Assembly (NCBI GenBank): GCA_015486105.1
Contig: WFSI01000031.1
Span: 1 to 32,721 of the forward strand
Direction of reading: 5' to 3'
DNA from: Aquificota bacterium
GTDB taxonomy: Bacteria > Thermosulfidibacterota > Thermosulfidibacteria > Thermosulfidibacterales > B14-G1
Length of the DNA stretch: 32,721 nt
The position numbers were made by a program, and so were the translations under genes. Under the pieces are notes generated by a model that was not told where the DNA came from, searched no databases, and worked only from the letters and a program-made list of their open reading frames with translations. Below are positions 15,491-24,464 of the stretch, in pieces (positions within the stretch are counted from its first letter, which is position 1; each line of letters opens with the position of its first letter).

Positions 15491-17203
15491 CTAACCCCCT
15501 TTTCTTTTTCTCTTGGTGAAGGCCAAAAGGTCTTTCAAGGGATAGGTATTGATCACGTCAGGAGCCTCCAGCCAACCCCTTCGAGCTATCCCTACTCCCA
15601 AGCGCATCATCCAGAGCTGACCTATGTGGTGACTGTCGGTGCCGATGGCTACCTTTACTCCCATCTCTTTGGCCTTCCGGCAATGGATGTCCATCAAGTC
15701 CAGTCGGTCTTGATGGGCATTGATCTCTAAGACCGTTCCTGTGGAGGCTGCTCCTTTAAAGACCTTCTCCAGGTCTAAGGGATAGGGTTCTCGGGAAAAG
15801 ATGATTCTCCCGGTGGGATGGCCTATACAATGGACCCAGGGGGAGTGACACGCTGACAGAATCCTCTCTGTGGCGTCTTGGGTGAAGTGGGAGTGAACAG
15901 AGGCTACCACCCAATCCAACTCTTTCAGTATATCAGGTTCTAGGTCCAGGGTGCCATCGGGGTGGATATCCATCTCTATTCCGGCCAGGAGATAGGCCCC
16001 TTTGCCCTGGGCATTGATGGTTCTGATGGTTTTTATCTGATCCTCCAACCGTTTTTCATCCAAGCCATGGGCGATTTTCATGGACTTGGAGTGGTCGGTG
16101 ACGGCTATGTACTGATAACCCAGTTTCTTACCCTCTAAGGATATCTCTTCCAGAGTGGCTGTACCGTCGGACCACTGGGAGTGGGTATGGAGGTCTCCCT
16201 GGATCTGGTGGTATTCTACCAGGGTGGGTAAAGTAAGGTCCCTGGCTGCTTCTATCTCTCCTCTGTCCTCCCGGAGTTCGGGGGAGATGTAGGCCAACCC
16301 CAGGGCCTTATACACGTCTTCCTCTTTTGCCCCTCCCAGCTTTTTTCCTCCTTCTATGGCGAAGATTCCATATTCGTTTATCTTTAGTTTTTTGTCCCGG
16401 GCGATCTCCCTTAAGTGTACATTGTGTTCCTTGGAGCCTGTGAAATACTGAAGGGCAGCTCCCCATTCTTTTTCTCTGATGACCCTAAGGTCAATCTGTG
16501 TCTCTTCTAAGAAGATGGAGGCCTTGGTTTCTCCTTTAGCCAGCACCTCTTTTGTGCCGGGGATTTGAACAAAGGCCTCCATGATTTCTTTTCCTCCCAC
16601 GCCCAAGATGTCCAGGTCCCCCACGGTTTCCTTCATCCGTCGTAAAGATCCAGCTATGGAGAGGTTGGATGCATGGGGGGCCAAGTGTCTCAGGACCCTT
16701 TCCCCTATTTGGATGGCCTCTCCCAGGAGCATCCTATCTTGGCCCTTAAGAAAGATCTCCAAGCCCTTTTCTATTTTTTTAACCTTTTTGGACCCCATGC
16801 CGGGGAGCTGGGTCAAGGTGCCTTCCTTTATCACCTTCTTCATATCGTTCAGGTTTCTCACCCCTAAGCCTTCGTAGGCCAGACGAAGGGTCTTAGGACC
16901 CAGGTTGGGCACATCCATAAGGATTATGAGTTCCTCAGGGATTTCCCTTTTAAGTTCTTCGTACTTCTTAATGGTACCTCCTTCCAAATACTGTCCAATC
17001 TTTTCTCTTAGCTTCTCCCCAATGCCATGGATGCTACCCAGTTTTCCTTTACTGTGGAGTTCTTTGATATCCTCAGGCAGGTCTTTTATAACCCTGGCTG
17101 CCTTACGATAGGCGTTTACCCGGTAGATGCTATCGCCTTTGAACTCTAGAAAGTCGGCTATGCGGCTTAAAATCCTGGCCAATTTTCTATTATTATTTTC
17201 CAT
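15491..17203 (-). CDS. polX: DNA polymerase X family protein with PHP domain
   Basis: Bacterial PolX fills short gaps in base-excision repair, and its PHP domain has 3'-5' exonuclease and AP-endonuclease activities in characterised members. The 570 residues contain helix-hairpin-helix motifs (57-70, 98-110, 133-144). The polymerase catalytic acids are D196 and D198 (GDLDILG) and D238 (IDLRV). The PHP metal site includes H339 and H341 (GDLHTHS), D370-H371, E410, H437 and H439, H462, and a final TDSHH, so both active sites look intact. ATG 17203 has GGGAGGGG upstream. It is divergent from the helicase gene at 17347. Confidence 0.95.
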   Translation of the reverse strand: MENNNRKLARILSRIADFLEFKGDSIYRVNAYRKAARVIKDLPEDIKELHSKGKLGSIHGIGEKLREKIGQYLEGGTIKKYEELKREIPEELIILMDVPNLGPKTLRLAYEGLGVRNLNDMKKVIKEGTLTQLPGMGSKKVKKIEKGLEIFLKGQDRMLLGEAIQIGERVLRHLAPHASNLSIAGSLRRMKETVGDLDILGVGGKEIMEAFVQIPGTKEVLAKGETKASIFLEETQIDLRVIREKEWGAALQYFTGSKEHNVHLREIARDKKLKINEYGIFAIEGGKKLGGAKEEDVYKALGLAYISPELREDRGEIEAARDLTLPTLVEYHQIQGDLHTHSQWSDGTATLEEISLEGKKLGYQYIAVTDHSKSMKIAHGLDEKRLEDQIKTIRTINAQGKGAYLLAGIEMDIHPDGTLDLEPDILKELDWVVASVHSHFTQDATERILSACHSPWVHCIGHPTGRIIFSREPYPLDLEKVFKGAASTGTVLEINAHQDRLDLMDIHCRKAKEMGVKVAIGTDSHHIGQLWMMRLGVGIARRGWLEAPDVINTYPLKDLLAFTKRKRKGG

Positions 17204-17297
17204 AGCCCCTCCCTGTTAAAAGGTATACCTCTCCTCTCCCAGGGGCAATCTCTCATGTTTGTAAGGGTTTCAGAGTTGTGGCAGGATTCACAATCCA

Positions 17298-17325
17298 TTG
17301 CATCTACTATCTTTAGGCCTATAGT
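17298..17325 (+). promoter_or_regulatory. Promoter of the helicase gene
   Basis: TTGCAT at 17298-17303 and TATAGT at 17320-17325 are 16 bp apart. The predicted start near 17332 leaves a leader of about 15 bases containing the GAAGGAG ribosome site before ATG 17347. Confidence 0.55.
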
Positions 17326-17346
17326 TCCTGAGAGGAAGGAGAAATA

Positions 17347-19644
17347 ATGATACCTTATGAAGATTTAGATGGCTTCCAGAAGCAGGCCGTCAAGAAGCTC
17401 CAGGAGGGTAAAAGCCTTATAGTAGCTGCCCCTACAGGAACGGGTAAAACAGCCATTGTGGATCATATCCTTTGGGAGATGTTGAATGGAGGGGGCAAGG
17501 TGGCCTTTACTGCTCCCCTTAAGGCTTTGTGCAATCAGAAGTTTAGGGATTTTAGTCGTATCTTTGGTGAAGATAGGGTGGGACTTATCACTGGGGATGA
17601 GGTGGTGAATGACAGAGCCCCATTGGTGGTGATGACCACAGAGGTCTTGAGAAACATGCTACAGGAAGGGGCTTTGGAAGAGGCTCCTTCCATGGTGGTT
17701 TATGATGAGATTCACTATCTAGCCGATGTGGACAGGGGAGCGGCGTGGGAAGAGAGTATAGTCCTTCTCCCTTCTGACACTCAGATACTGGGGCTTTCGG
17801 CTACTGCCCCCAATGCCAGGGAAATTGCCCTTTGGCTGGAGGTGATCAGGGGGAGAAGGACGGAGGTGATTCGCCATACTAGGAGGGCTGTGCCCTTGAA
17901 GCTTATGGGCATCACTAAAGAAACGGGCTTGAAACCCCTGAACAGGGTGTTGAAGAGGGTGGAGCTCTGTCGAAGGGACAGGCGTAAGGGGCCTATCTTT
18001 AAGGCCATGAATCATTTGGAAATTGTCTCTGAGATTCAAGGCAGGGGCATGCTCCCTGCCCTTTACTTTCTCTTCAATAGGAAGAAGGTGGAGGCTTATG
18101 CTTATGAGTTGGGCAGGTATCACTCTTTCCTCACCAATCCAGAAAAGCGGGATGTGAGGGAATACCTCAACTCCTTGGACATACCGGAGGAGGCCAGGCC
18201 CTTTTTTGAGAAAGTGAGGGGACTTTTGATCAAGGGGGTGGGTTTTCACCATGCCGGTCTCATGCCCCATCTCAAGAGGGCGGTAGAGGTCCTTTTCGAA
18301 AGGCGACTCCTGAAGGTGGTCTATTGTACCTCCACCTTTGCCTTGGGGGTGAATATGCCTGCCAGGACCGTCTGTTTTGAGACGGTGATAAAGTACGATG
18401 GCCACTCTTTCAGGCCCCTAACTAATATGGAGTTTTTCCAAAAGGCAGGCAGGGCAGGGAGGAGGGGTATAGATGATGTGGGTTATGTAGTGGTGCGCTT
18501 CGATCCCAAGGACCAGGAAGAGATACCTTATTACAAGGAGGATAGGATAGAATCCATAGAGAGTTCCTTCCGCCTTTCCTATAACTCTGTGGTTAACCTT
18601 TTGGCCAGGAGGCACTTTATGAAGATAGAAGATTTTCTTTCTTCTTCCCTGTGGTCCTTCCAGCATGAGGAGGAGAAGAAGCGCTTCTCCCGTCAGATCG
18701 AGGATATCAAGAGGGAGATGGAAGTTTTGCCCACTTTCCAGTGCCAATACGATGAAACCCTTTTCCTCAAGAGACGGGAGGAATTGGAGGAGGCCTTGGA
18801 GGTGAAGAAGGAAAGGCTTTCTTATATCCAGGGTAAACTAGATGGGGGGGCTACTACCTCTGCTAAGCAACTTAAGAGGCTCAATCTCAAGAAAGGGGAT
18901 CTGGTTCAGGGGATCTTGCGTTTAGAATACCAGATCAAGGACTTGAAACTCCAGCAGTGTAACTTCTGCCCCCATCGTGCTCAGTGCAGAGCTATGGAGA
19001 GGAAACGCAAGCAGTTGAGTAAACGGCTCCAAAAGGCAGAAAACCAGCTACGCTTTCTCTCCAGCTATTTGGTGAGGGAGTTCGAGGGTAAATGTGATGT
19101 GCTTAAAGAGATGGAGTATTTGGGAGAGGATCGATCCTTTCGTATTGGGGCTGAGATCCTCCGCCGCCTTCACATAGAGGAGCTTTTGGTAGCGGAGATG
19201 ATTTTGGAGGGACTTTTTGATCGCTTGGATCCACTGGAGGTGGGGGCCCTTCTGATATGTGTGGGGAGAGACCCTGACAGAATAAGGGTACGCTCCAAGG
19301 TGTTTTCCAAAGGGCTTAGGCGGGAGGTGGAGGAGTTGGCTGAATATATAGTGGGCTTGGAGGAGCGCCATCTTGCTGAACCAAACAGTGGTAAGGTCAA
19401 CTGGAACTTTGCTGATGCTGGTTTTTTGTGGGTAAAAGGTATGAATCTCAGCACCATTGTGCAGCAGTGTGGGATCTACGAGGGAGACTTGATTTCGGCT
19501 CTTCGCCAGGCCTTGGACCTGGCCAAACAAATAAAAAGGGTTTATGTAGAAGTGCCAGGTTTTAGGGAACAAGAGGGATTCCAGGTAATTGGAGAAACTA
19601 TTGACAGATTAGAAAGGCCTGTTTTAAGGGAGTTTTCCCTTTGA
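17347..19644 (+). CDS. Ski2/Mtr4-like DExH RNA helicase (HelY-like)
   Basis: A superfamily 2 helicase of 765 residues. Walker A is APTGTGKT (28-35), motif II DEIH (120-123), motif III SATAP (151-155) and motif VI QKAGRAGRRG (near 366). GVGFHHAG and CTSTFALGVNMPA, typical of Ski2/Mtr4 enzymes, are also present. The C-terminal part has a coiled-coil-rich insertion and a DSHCT-like end (YEGDLISALRQALDL). A Cys cluster C538-x2-C541-x5-C547 in the insertion resembles the CxxCP motif of actinobacterial HelY and may bind metal or a cluster. The role in RNA turnover is inferred from relatives. A small zinc-ribbon gene follows and may be co-expressed. Confidence 0.9.
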   Translation: MIPYEDLDGFQKQAVKKLQEGKSLIVAAPTGTGKTAIVDHILWEMLNGGGKVAFTAPLKALCNQKFRDFSRIFGEDRVGLITGDEVVNDRAPLVVMTTEVLRNMLQEGALEEAPSMVVYDEIHYLADVDRGAAWEESIVLLPSDTQILGLSATAPNAREIALWLEVIRGRRTEVIRHTRRAVPLKLMGITKETGLKPLNRVLKRVELCRRDRRKGPIFKAMNHLEIVSEIQGRGMLPALYFLFNRKKVEAYAYELGRYHSFLTNPEKRDVREYLNSLDIPEEARPFFEKVRGLLIKGVGFHHAGLMPHLKRAVEVLFERRLLKVVYCTSTFALGVNMPARTVCFETVIKYDGHSFRPLTNMEFFQKAGRAGRRGIDDVGYVVVRFDPKDQEEIPYYKEDRIESIESSFRLSYNSVVNLLARRHFMKIEDFLSSSLWSFQHEEEKKRFSRQIEDIKREMEVLPTFQCQYDETLFLKRREELEEALEVKKERLSYIQGKLDGGATTSAKQLKRLNLKKGDLVQGILRLEYQIKDLKLQQCNFCPHRAQCRAMERKRKQLSKRLQKAENQLRFLSSYLVREFEGKCDVLKEMEYLGEDRSFRIGAEILRRLHIEELLVAEMILEGLFDRLDPLEVGALLICVGRDPDRIRVRSKVFSKGLRREVEELAEYIVGLEERHLAEPNSGKVNWNFADAGFLWVKGMNLSTIVQQCGIYEGDLISALRQALDLAKQIKRVYVEVPGFREQEGFQVIGETIDRLERPVLREFSL

Positions 19645-19698
19645 AATATCTATTAAATGTCCTATATTTCATATAGGATAGCTGAGGAGGTGATATGG

Positions 19699-19938
19699 AT
19701 GTTGAGCAGAAAAAAGGCCAGGAGTTCTGCCACAAGAAGGGGGAGAAGGCCAAGGATAAACCCTGCTTTTAAGGTGAGGGTCTTCAGCAGCGATGGGGAT
19801 TACTGGGTAGAGGAGCGGTGTTGGCGGTGTGGAAGGGTACTCAATCGCCATAGAATGTTTCTTTCTACCCCTGCCAAAGAGGAGATAAACTGCCCTAGTT
19901 GCAAGGCTGTTAACAGAGTGGAGAGGGAAGAGGTTTAA
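19699..19938 (+). CDS. Small zinc-ribbon protein, function unknown
   Basis: A 79-residue protein. Its first ~25 residues are very basic (RKKARSSATRRGRRPR) and may bind RNA or DNA. Two CxxC pairs, CWRC and CPSC about 27 residues apart, form a likely zinc ribbon. The start is ATG 19699, eight bases after GAGGAGG; an in-frame ATG at 19657 would place that ribosome site inside the gene. It begins 54 bp after the helicase stop on the same strand with no terminator between, so it probably belongs to the same transcript. I do not recognise a family. Confidence 0.7.
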   Translation: MLSRKKARSSATRRGRRPRINPAFKVRVFSSDGDYWVEERCWRCGRVLNRHRMFLSTPAKEEINCPSCKAVNRVEREEV

Positions 19939-19971
19939 TCAGCCTCCTCTTTAGTGAGGGAGAGGCAAGGG

Positions 19972-19988
19972 AAAGGGTTTTGCCCTTT
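19972..19988. terminator. Weak palindrome between convergent genes, possible terminator
   Basis: AAAGGG at 19972-19977 pairs with CCCTTT at 19983-19988 around TTTTG. It lies between the converging zinc-ribbon gene (ends 19938) and the secreted-protein gene (ends 20000). The stem is only six pairs and no long T-run follows, so the call is weak. Confidence 0.3.
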
Positions 19989-19999
19989 ACATTATCTCT

Positions 20000-20341
20000 T
20001 TATCGGGGGAAGTAGGATCTGAGGTTTAAAAGAAAGGTTCTTCTGTTTTCGAACTCCCTTTCAGGGATCTTTTTTATATAGAGTTTCCCTGTCTGATTGT
20101 CCAAGATTACCAGTGTGATGTAGGAGGCGGTCCCTTTCTTTAGATTTCCCAGGGGATTAATGTAATAGGTAATGACGGTATATCTGTCTCCTGGAGAGAT
20201 GCAGGCAGCCACGTTGTCGCTGGCACTGCAGGAAGGGGTTACTACTGTAGTCACCTCCCTGGCCTTGATAAGGGAAGGAGTTACTCCGGATAGTATTGTA
20301 AAGACTGAAGCTACCAGAAGTACTTTCAGGCCCTTCTTCAT
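20000..20341 (-). CDS. Small secreted protein, function unknown
   Basis: A 113-residue protein with a clear Sec signal peptide: MKKGLK, a hydrophobic core, and likely cleavage after SLIKA. The mature part is about 85 residues. It holds two cysteines ten residues apart (PSCSASDNVAACISPGD), which could form a disulfide, and a predicted beta-strand-rich remainder. ATG 20341 has a strong AAGGAGG ribosome site. A TTGACC -35-like box at 20403-20398 overlaps a perfect palindrome at 20400-20412. No recognised family; it is a stand-alone gene and probably regulated. Confidence 0.7.
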   Translation of the reverse strand: MKKGLKVLLVASVFTILSGVTPSLIKAREVTTVVTPSCSASDNVAACISPGDRYTVITYYINPLGNLKKGTASYITLVILDNQTGKLYIKKIPEREFENRRTFLLNLRSYFPR

Positions 20342-20399
20342 TTTATATCCTCCTTAGTCCATAGGATTGTTATTAAAGTAAAGCTAAGGATGAAAGAGG

Positions 20400-20412
20400 T
20401 CAACACTGTTGA
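20400..20412. promoter_or_regulatory. Operator-like palindrome TCAACA-C-TGTTGA
   Basis: A perfect 13-base inverted repeat. Its left half overlaps the minus-strand TTGACC (-35-like, 20403-20398) of the secreted-protein gene. It also lies just upstream of a TATAGT (20416-20421) pointing toward structured element copy 2. The regulator is unknown. Confidence 0.4.
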
Positions 20413-20445
20413 GTTTATAGTACTTTTCCCATCTATGGAAGAGGG

Positions 20446-20581
20446 GGAGCGGTGCTTTTCGATCCCAGCCCAGGTCTTAAACCCCAAAAAGTTTGCGACT
20501 TTTTGGGGCCCCATAACTCTAAGCCGCTCAGGAAGATGAGCAATGAGTTATAAGGTACTTGGGAAAGTGCTCCACTGGGAT
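20446..20581 (+). repeat. Dispersed structured element, copy 2 (candidate ncRNA)
   Basis: Homologous, in opposite orientation, to 1627-1725. Read as plus-strand RNA it folds well. ATCCCAG (20462-20468) pairs with CTGGGAT (20575-20581). CCCAGGT (20469-20475) pairs with ACTTGGG (20557-20563), including one G-U pair. CTTA pairs with TAAG. Two inner arms branch off: an 11 bp hairpin (20482-20508), and ATAACTC/GAGTTAT (20513-20519 with 20545-20551) capped by GCTCA/TGAGC. Relative to copy 1 it contains about 40 extra bases holding the CCCC/GGGG hairpin. It lies between the secreted-protein promoter region and the nadC stop. Confidence 0.55.
20482..20508. other. 11 bp perfect hairpin inside element copy 2
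   Basis: CCCCAAAAAGT pairs perfectly with ACTTTTTGGGG around a TTGCG loop. Its design (four C-G pairs closing an A/T stem) matches the 1566-1593 hairpin next to copy 1, but the sequence and its place relative to blocks A and B differ. Confidence 0.65.
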
Positions 20582-20605
20582 TAGTACGGGACCTTGGGTA
20601 GGGGA

Positions 20606-21445
20606 TTACTCTATTTTCATGTTGATATCAACCCAAGTGGCATGGTGAACCATGGCTCCTGATGAGATGTAATCCACCCCTGTTTGGGCGACCTGGAGGA
20701 TATTCTGGGGGGTGATGCCTCCCGAAGCCTCTGTAATAACCTTACCCTGGGTTATACTCACAGCCTCTTTCAAAAGGGAAGCATCCATATTGTCCAATAG
20801 TACGATGTCTGCCCCTGCTTGTATAGCCTCTTGGAGTTCCGTCAGGTTTTTAACCTCTACCTCTATGGAGGAGGTGAAAGGAATGGCCTGGCGTATGGCT
20901 TTCACTGCCTCTTTTATGGAACCTGCCACTTTAATGTGGTTATCTTTTATCATGGCGGCGTCGTAGAGTCCCATCCGGTGGTTGAGGGCACCTCCCACGG
21001 TAACGGCGTATTTCTCCAAAAGGCGAAGGCCTGGTGTGGTCTTTCGTGTGTCCACCAGTTTTGCCTTGGTGGAGGAGATGAGATTTACCATCTCCCTTGT
21101 AATGGTGGCAATACCCGATAGCCTTTGAAGGAGGTTTAAGGCTGTTCTTTCTCCTCTGAGGAGGGCCAAGGCTGGTCCTTTCACATGGGCCAAGGGGGTA
21201 CCCTCTTCGAAGGTTTCTCCATCTTTTGTCAGGGACTCCACCTGAACTGTGGGATCCAGCATATGGAAAAGAGGATGTAAGAGGATGAGTCCTGCCACCA
21301 CCCCCGTTGATTTGGCTTTTACAACGGCAGAGACCCACTTCTCTCTCTTGGGGAGGTGGCAGGTGGTGATATCCCCATGTCCCAAGTCCTCCGATAGGTA
21401 GATCTTTAAAACCTCTTGGAGTGCGAGGGGATCCAGGCCCTTCAC
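20606..21445 (-). CDS. nadC: Nicotinate-nucleotide pyrophosphorylase (quinolinate phosphoribosyltransferase)
   Basis: Joins quinolinate to PRPP, releasing CO2 to give nicotinate mononucleotide, the third step of de novo NAD synthesis. It has 279 residues. EDLGHGDITT opens the protein, and LLQRLSGIAT, DTRKTTPG, HRMGLYDAAMIKDNH, EVEV, LLDNM and ASGGI are the standard active-site motifs. The GTG start overlaps the nadA stop by four bases (GTGA), so translation is coupled. Last gene of nadB-nadA-nadC. Confidence 0.96.
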   Translation of the reverse strand: MKGLDPLALQEVLKIYLSEDLGHGDITTCHLPKREKWVSAVVKAKSTGVVAGLILLHPLFHMLDPTVQVESLTKDGETFEEGTPLAHVKGPALALLRGERTALNLLQRLSGIATITREMVNLISSTKAKLVDTRKTTPGLRLLEKYAVTVGGALNHRMGLYDAAMIKDNHIKVAGSIKEAVKAIRQAIPFTSSIEVEVKNLTELQEAIQAGADIVLLDNMDASLLKEAVSITQGKVITEASGGITPQNILQVAQTGVDYISSGAMVHHATWVDINMKIE

Positions 21446-22347
21446 AGCTCAAACATCCTCGTGATAGCTTTTTCTGCTTTCATGGCTATTTCTTCTTCCA
21501 CCTCCACGGGGTAAATCCCTTCTTTTAAGGATCTATAGACCCGTTCTAAGGTAATCATCTTCATTTGGTCACATAGGGGTAGGGGAAAAGGGAGGAGGAA
21601 GGTTTTTCCCGGGGACTTCTTTTTCATTTGATGAAGGGTTCCATCTTCTGTGCCTACTATAAAGCTTTGGGCGGGGGAGTCTTGGACAAAACGGACCAGT
21701 TGGGAAGTGGAGCCCACGAAGTCTGCCTTCTCTGTAACCTCTGGGGGGCATTCGGGATGGACGATGATCAGGGCCTGGGGATGATCTTTTTTTACCCTTT
21801 CTATGGACTCCCAAGTGATTCTTTGGTGGACAGGGCAGTGGCCATTCCAAAGGACGACCTTTTTGTTCAAGGTTTTGGCGTGATAGGCTCCCAGGTTTTT
21901 GTCGGGGAGGAAGAGGATTTCTTCTCCCTCCATCTTTTCCATTACCTTCCGGGCATTGGCAGAGGTACAGATGGTATCTGACAGCGCTTTTACCTGGGCG
22001 TAGGTGTTCACATAGGCCACTACTTTGGCGGAGGGATGGTCCTTTTTGGTTTCCATAACCTCCCGGGGTTCTGCCATGTCTGCTAACAGGCACCCTGCCA
22101 GGGGGTAGGGTATGAGCACCTTTTTTTGGGGTGAAAGGATCTTGGCTATTTCTGCCATGAAAGTGACCCCGCAGAAGAGGATGGTTTCTTCCTCCGTTTG
22201 GGCTGCCTTGCGGCTTAGTTCTAAGGAGTCTCCCACAAAGTCGGCTATGTCCTGGACCTCGGGTCTTTGATAGTAGTGGGCCAGGATGATGACTCCCTGG
22301 TTTCTCTTCAATTTGATGATTTCTTGTTGGAGTACGGTTTTATCCAT
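21442..22347 (-). CDS. nadA: Quinolinate synthase
   Basis: Condenses iminoaspartate with dihydroxyacetone phosphate to quinolinate, using an oxygen-sensitive 4Fe-4S cluster. With ATG 22347 (AAAGGA upstream) it has 301 residues. The likely cluster cysteines by position and spacing are C86 (AGCLLADM), C171 (GHCPVHQR) and C259 (PLCDQM). Other hallmarks are LAHYYQRPEVQDIADFVGDS, FCGVTFMAE, VNTYAQVKALSD and HPEC. A longer open frame reaches 22404 but overlaps nadB and lacks support. It starts four bases after the nadB stop. Confidence 0.96.
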   Translation of the reverse strand: MDKTVLQQEIIKLKRNQGVIILAHYYQRPEVQDIADFVGDSLELSRKAAQTEEETILFCGVTFMAEIAKILSPQKKVLIPYPLAGCLLADMAEPREVMETKKDHPSAKVVAYVNTYAQVKALSDTICTSANARKVMEKMEGEEILFLPDKNLGAYHAKTLNKKVVLWNGHCPVHQRITWESIERVKKDHPQALIIVHPECPPEVTEKADFVGSTSQLVRFVQDSPAQSFIVGTEDGTLHQMKKKSPGKTFLLPFPLPLCDQMKMITLERVYRSLKEGIYPVEVEEEIAMKAEKAITRMFEL

Positions 22348-22351
22348 GGTG

Positions 22352-23911
22352 TTAGTCCTTTCTGAAGTGGCAGCCCCTGCTTGTATGATTCCTCTGGGCT
22401 GCACGAGTGATGATCAATCCAGTCTGGATCCCGTTTCTCAACTCTAAGAGCTTCTGATGGAGCTTGGCGTATTTGTAAAAGTCTTCTACCTCTCTCCATA
22501 AGTGGCGGAGGTCAGTGATGGCCCGTTTCAGTCTTTTTCTGGTGCGGACCAGCCCCACGTAATTCCACATGATGTGTCGAAGGTTGATCAAGTCTTGCTT
22601 TATGAGGGCAGGGTCAGGTTCTTCCATCCCTGTATCTATCCAGTCGGTGATGGGGAAAGGGGGGATCTCCTTGATATACTCCTCCCAGTTCTGGTGGATC
22701 CATCGGGCGGCCCTGTTTCCCCAGACCAGCCCTTCCAAAAGGGATGTGCTGGCCAGACGGTTGGCGCCATGTAGGCCTGTACAGGATACTTCTCCTACGG
22801 CAAAGAGGCGATTTATAGAGGTTTTGCCCCACAGATCCACCTTTACCCCTCCACAGGAGAAGTGGACGGCAGGCACCACAGGGATAGGTTCCTTGGTCAT
22901 GTCAATACCGTACTGAAGGCAGGTTTCATAAATCATGGGAAACCTGCGCCTTACGGCTTCTGAGTCCATATAGGATGCCAGATCCAAAAGGACGTATTTA
23001 TAGCCATGTTCCACCATCTCTTCGTGAATGGCCCTGGCCACTACGTCCCTGGGGGCCAAGGAGCCTAAGGGATGGTACTTTTCCATGAAGGTCTTCCCCT
23101 TAGGGGTTTTGAGAACGGCTCCTTCCCCTCTCACCGATTCCGAGATGAGGAACCTCTTTGCGTCTTTGTGAAAAAGGGTGGTGGGGTGGAACTGAACGTA
23201 CTCCATGTTTATAAGCTTGGCTCCTGCCCGATAGGCCATGGCGAAGCCATCTCCTGTGGCTCCGTCGGGATTGGTAGTGTGGAGGAAAGCCTGTCCCAGC
23301 CCACCTGTGGCTAAAATGGTGACAGCTGCCGTGATTTTGGTGGCCTTCCTATCTCTGGCATTGAACACGTAAGCACCCAGGCAGGATGTGGGAGGGTAGA
23401 TGGCTAAGGGATCAAGCGAGTGATGTTCCGGGGTGATGAGGTCTATGGCTACATGGTTGGTAAGGATGGTGATCTGAGGGATTTTGGAGACGTGCTGTAT
23501 GAGAGAGGTTTCTATGGCTTTGCCTGTAAAATCGTCGGAATGGATTATGCGCCTCATGGAGTGGGCGGCTTCCTCTGTGAGGTCTAATTTGCCCTCTTCG
23601 TTGACGTTGAAGGGCACCTGAACTTTTTTAATGAGGATATCCTCTACCAGTTGGGGTCCTTCCTGGGCCAGGATTTGGGCTGCTGGGGACCAAGTGGCAC
23701 CGGCACCGGCCTCTTGGATGTCCTTTACCAGGAGCTCGGGGCGGTCTTTTTCTCCTTTATAGATGATGCCTCCCTGGGCATGGTAGGTATTGGATTCCTC
23801 AGGCCTGTCTCCCTTCGTCACCATGGTGATTTGGTGGCCCTTCTTGGCCAGTTCTAATGCAGCCGAACAGGCTGCTACACCGGTTCCAATGACTAGAACA
23901 TCTGTATCCAT
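22352..23911 (-). CDS. nadB: L-aspartate oxidase
   Basis: A FAD enzyme that oxidises L-aspartate to iminoaspartate, the first step of NAD synthesis; fumarate can be the acceptor without oxygen. The dinucleotide-binding motif is [16 protein letters not shown] near the N-terminus. [28 protein letters not shown] and [17 protein letters not shown] are characteristic. ATG 23911 is preceded by AAGGAGGAG at ideal spacing; an upstream TTG frame to 23947 is not needed. It has 519 residues. First gene of a tight nadBAC operon and divergent from yjbQ. No NiaR/NrtR operator was recognised in the 151 bp between them. Confidence 0.96.
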   Translation of the reverse strand: MDTDVLVIGTGVAACSAALELAKKGHQITMVTKGDRPEESNTYHAQGGIIYKGEKDRPELLVKDIQEAGAGATWSPAAQILAQEGPQLVEDILIKKVQVPFNVNEEGKLDLTEEAAHSMRRIIHSDDFTGKAIETSLIQHVSKIPQITILTNHVAIDLITPEHHSLDPLAIYPPTSCLGAYVFNARDRKATKITAAVTILATGGLGQAFLHTTNPDGATGDGFAMAYRAGAKLINMEYVQFHPTTLFHKDAKRFLISESVRGEGAVLKTPKGKTFMEKYHPLGSLAPRDVVARAIHEEMVEHGYKYVLLDLASYMDSEAVRRRFPMIYETCLQYGIDMTKEPIPVVPAVHFSCGGVKVDLWGKTSINRLFAVGEVSCTGLHGANRLASTSLLEGLVWGNRAARWIHQNWEEYIKEIPPFPITDWIDTGMEEPDPALIKQDLINLRHIMWNYVGLVRTRKRLKRAITDLRHLWREVEDFYKYAKLHQKLLELRNGIQTGLIITRAAQRNHTSRGCHFRKD

Positions 23912-24062
23912 GGCTCCTCCTTGGAAGTTGTTGGCCTTTATTACCATAAGTAAAATCCTGTGAATAGGGGGATATTTGTGCTGTTGAGGGGGGTTCCTCT
24001 AATTGGTAGATGGTATAAATGGGGAGATACTGAGGGATGAAGGGAGATTGAAGGAGGGTTTT

Positions 24063-24461
24063 ATGGTAAAGATCTTGAATGTTAAGTCCAGTAGGAGGGA
24101 GGAAATGGTAGACATCACCTCCTATGTGGACGGGGTAATTAGAGGTTGGGGGATACAGGAGGGGATATGTTATATCTATGTTCCCCACACTACGGCAGGG
24201 GTTTTCATAAATGAGCATGCCGATCCCTCTGTGGTCCAAGACATCCAGGGTACCTTGGCCCGCTTGGTACCTTACGGAAAAGGATACAAACATTTGGAGG
24301 GAAATGCCGATGCTCATATTAAGGCCACTTTGGTGGGGACATCCCAGATGGTGTTTGTTAGGGGGGGAAGACTCCAACTGGGAACGTGGCAGGGCATATT
24401 TTTTGCCGAGTTTGACGGTCCCAGGACCAGGCGGGTGTTTGTCAAGGTGTTAGAGGGGTGA
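24063..24461 (+). CDS. yjbQ: YjbQ/UPF0047 family protein
   Basis: A 132-residue single-domain protein of the YjbQ family, members of which show weak thiamine-phosphate synthase activity; the true role is unclear. Family motifs are VPHTTAGVFINEHADPSV, HLEGNADAHIKA and LGTWQGIFFAEFDGPRTRRV. His residues in these motifs form the presumed metal/phosphate site. ATG 24063 is chosen because AGGAGGG lies six bases upstream; an in-frame TTG at 24003 has none. It ends three bases before mazG and is probably co-transcribed with it. Confidence 0.92.
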   Translation: MVKILNVKSSRREEMVDITSYVDGVIRGWGIQEGICYIYVPHTTAGVFINEHADPSVVQDIQGTLARLVPYGKGYKHLEGNADAHIKATLVGTSQMVFVRGGRLQLGTWQGIFFAEFDGPRTRRVFVKVLEG

Positions 24462-24464
24462 GGG

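Noticed and set aside
20606-23911. Niacin riboswitch or NadR/NiaR operator before nadB
   Set aside because: No recognisable palindrome or conserved fold was seen in the 151 bp upstream of nadB.
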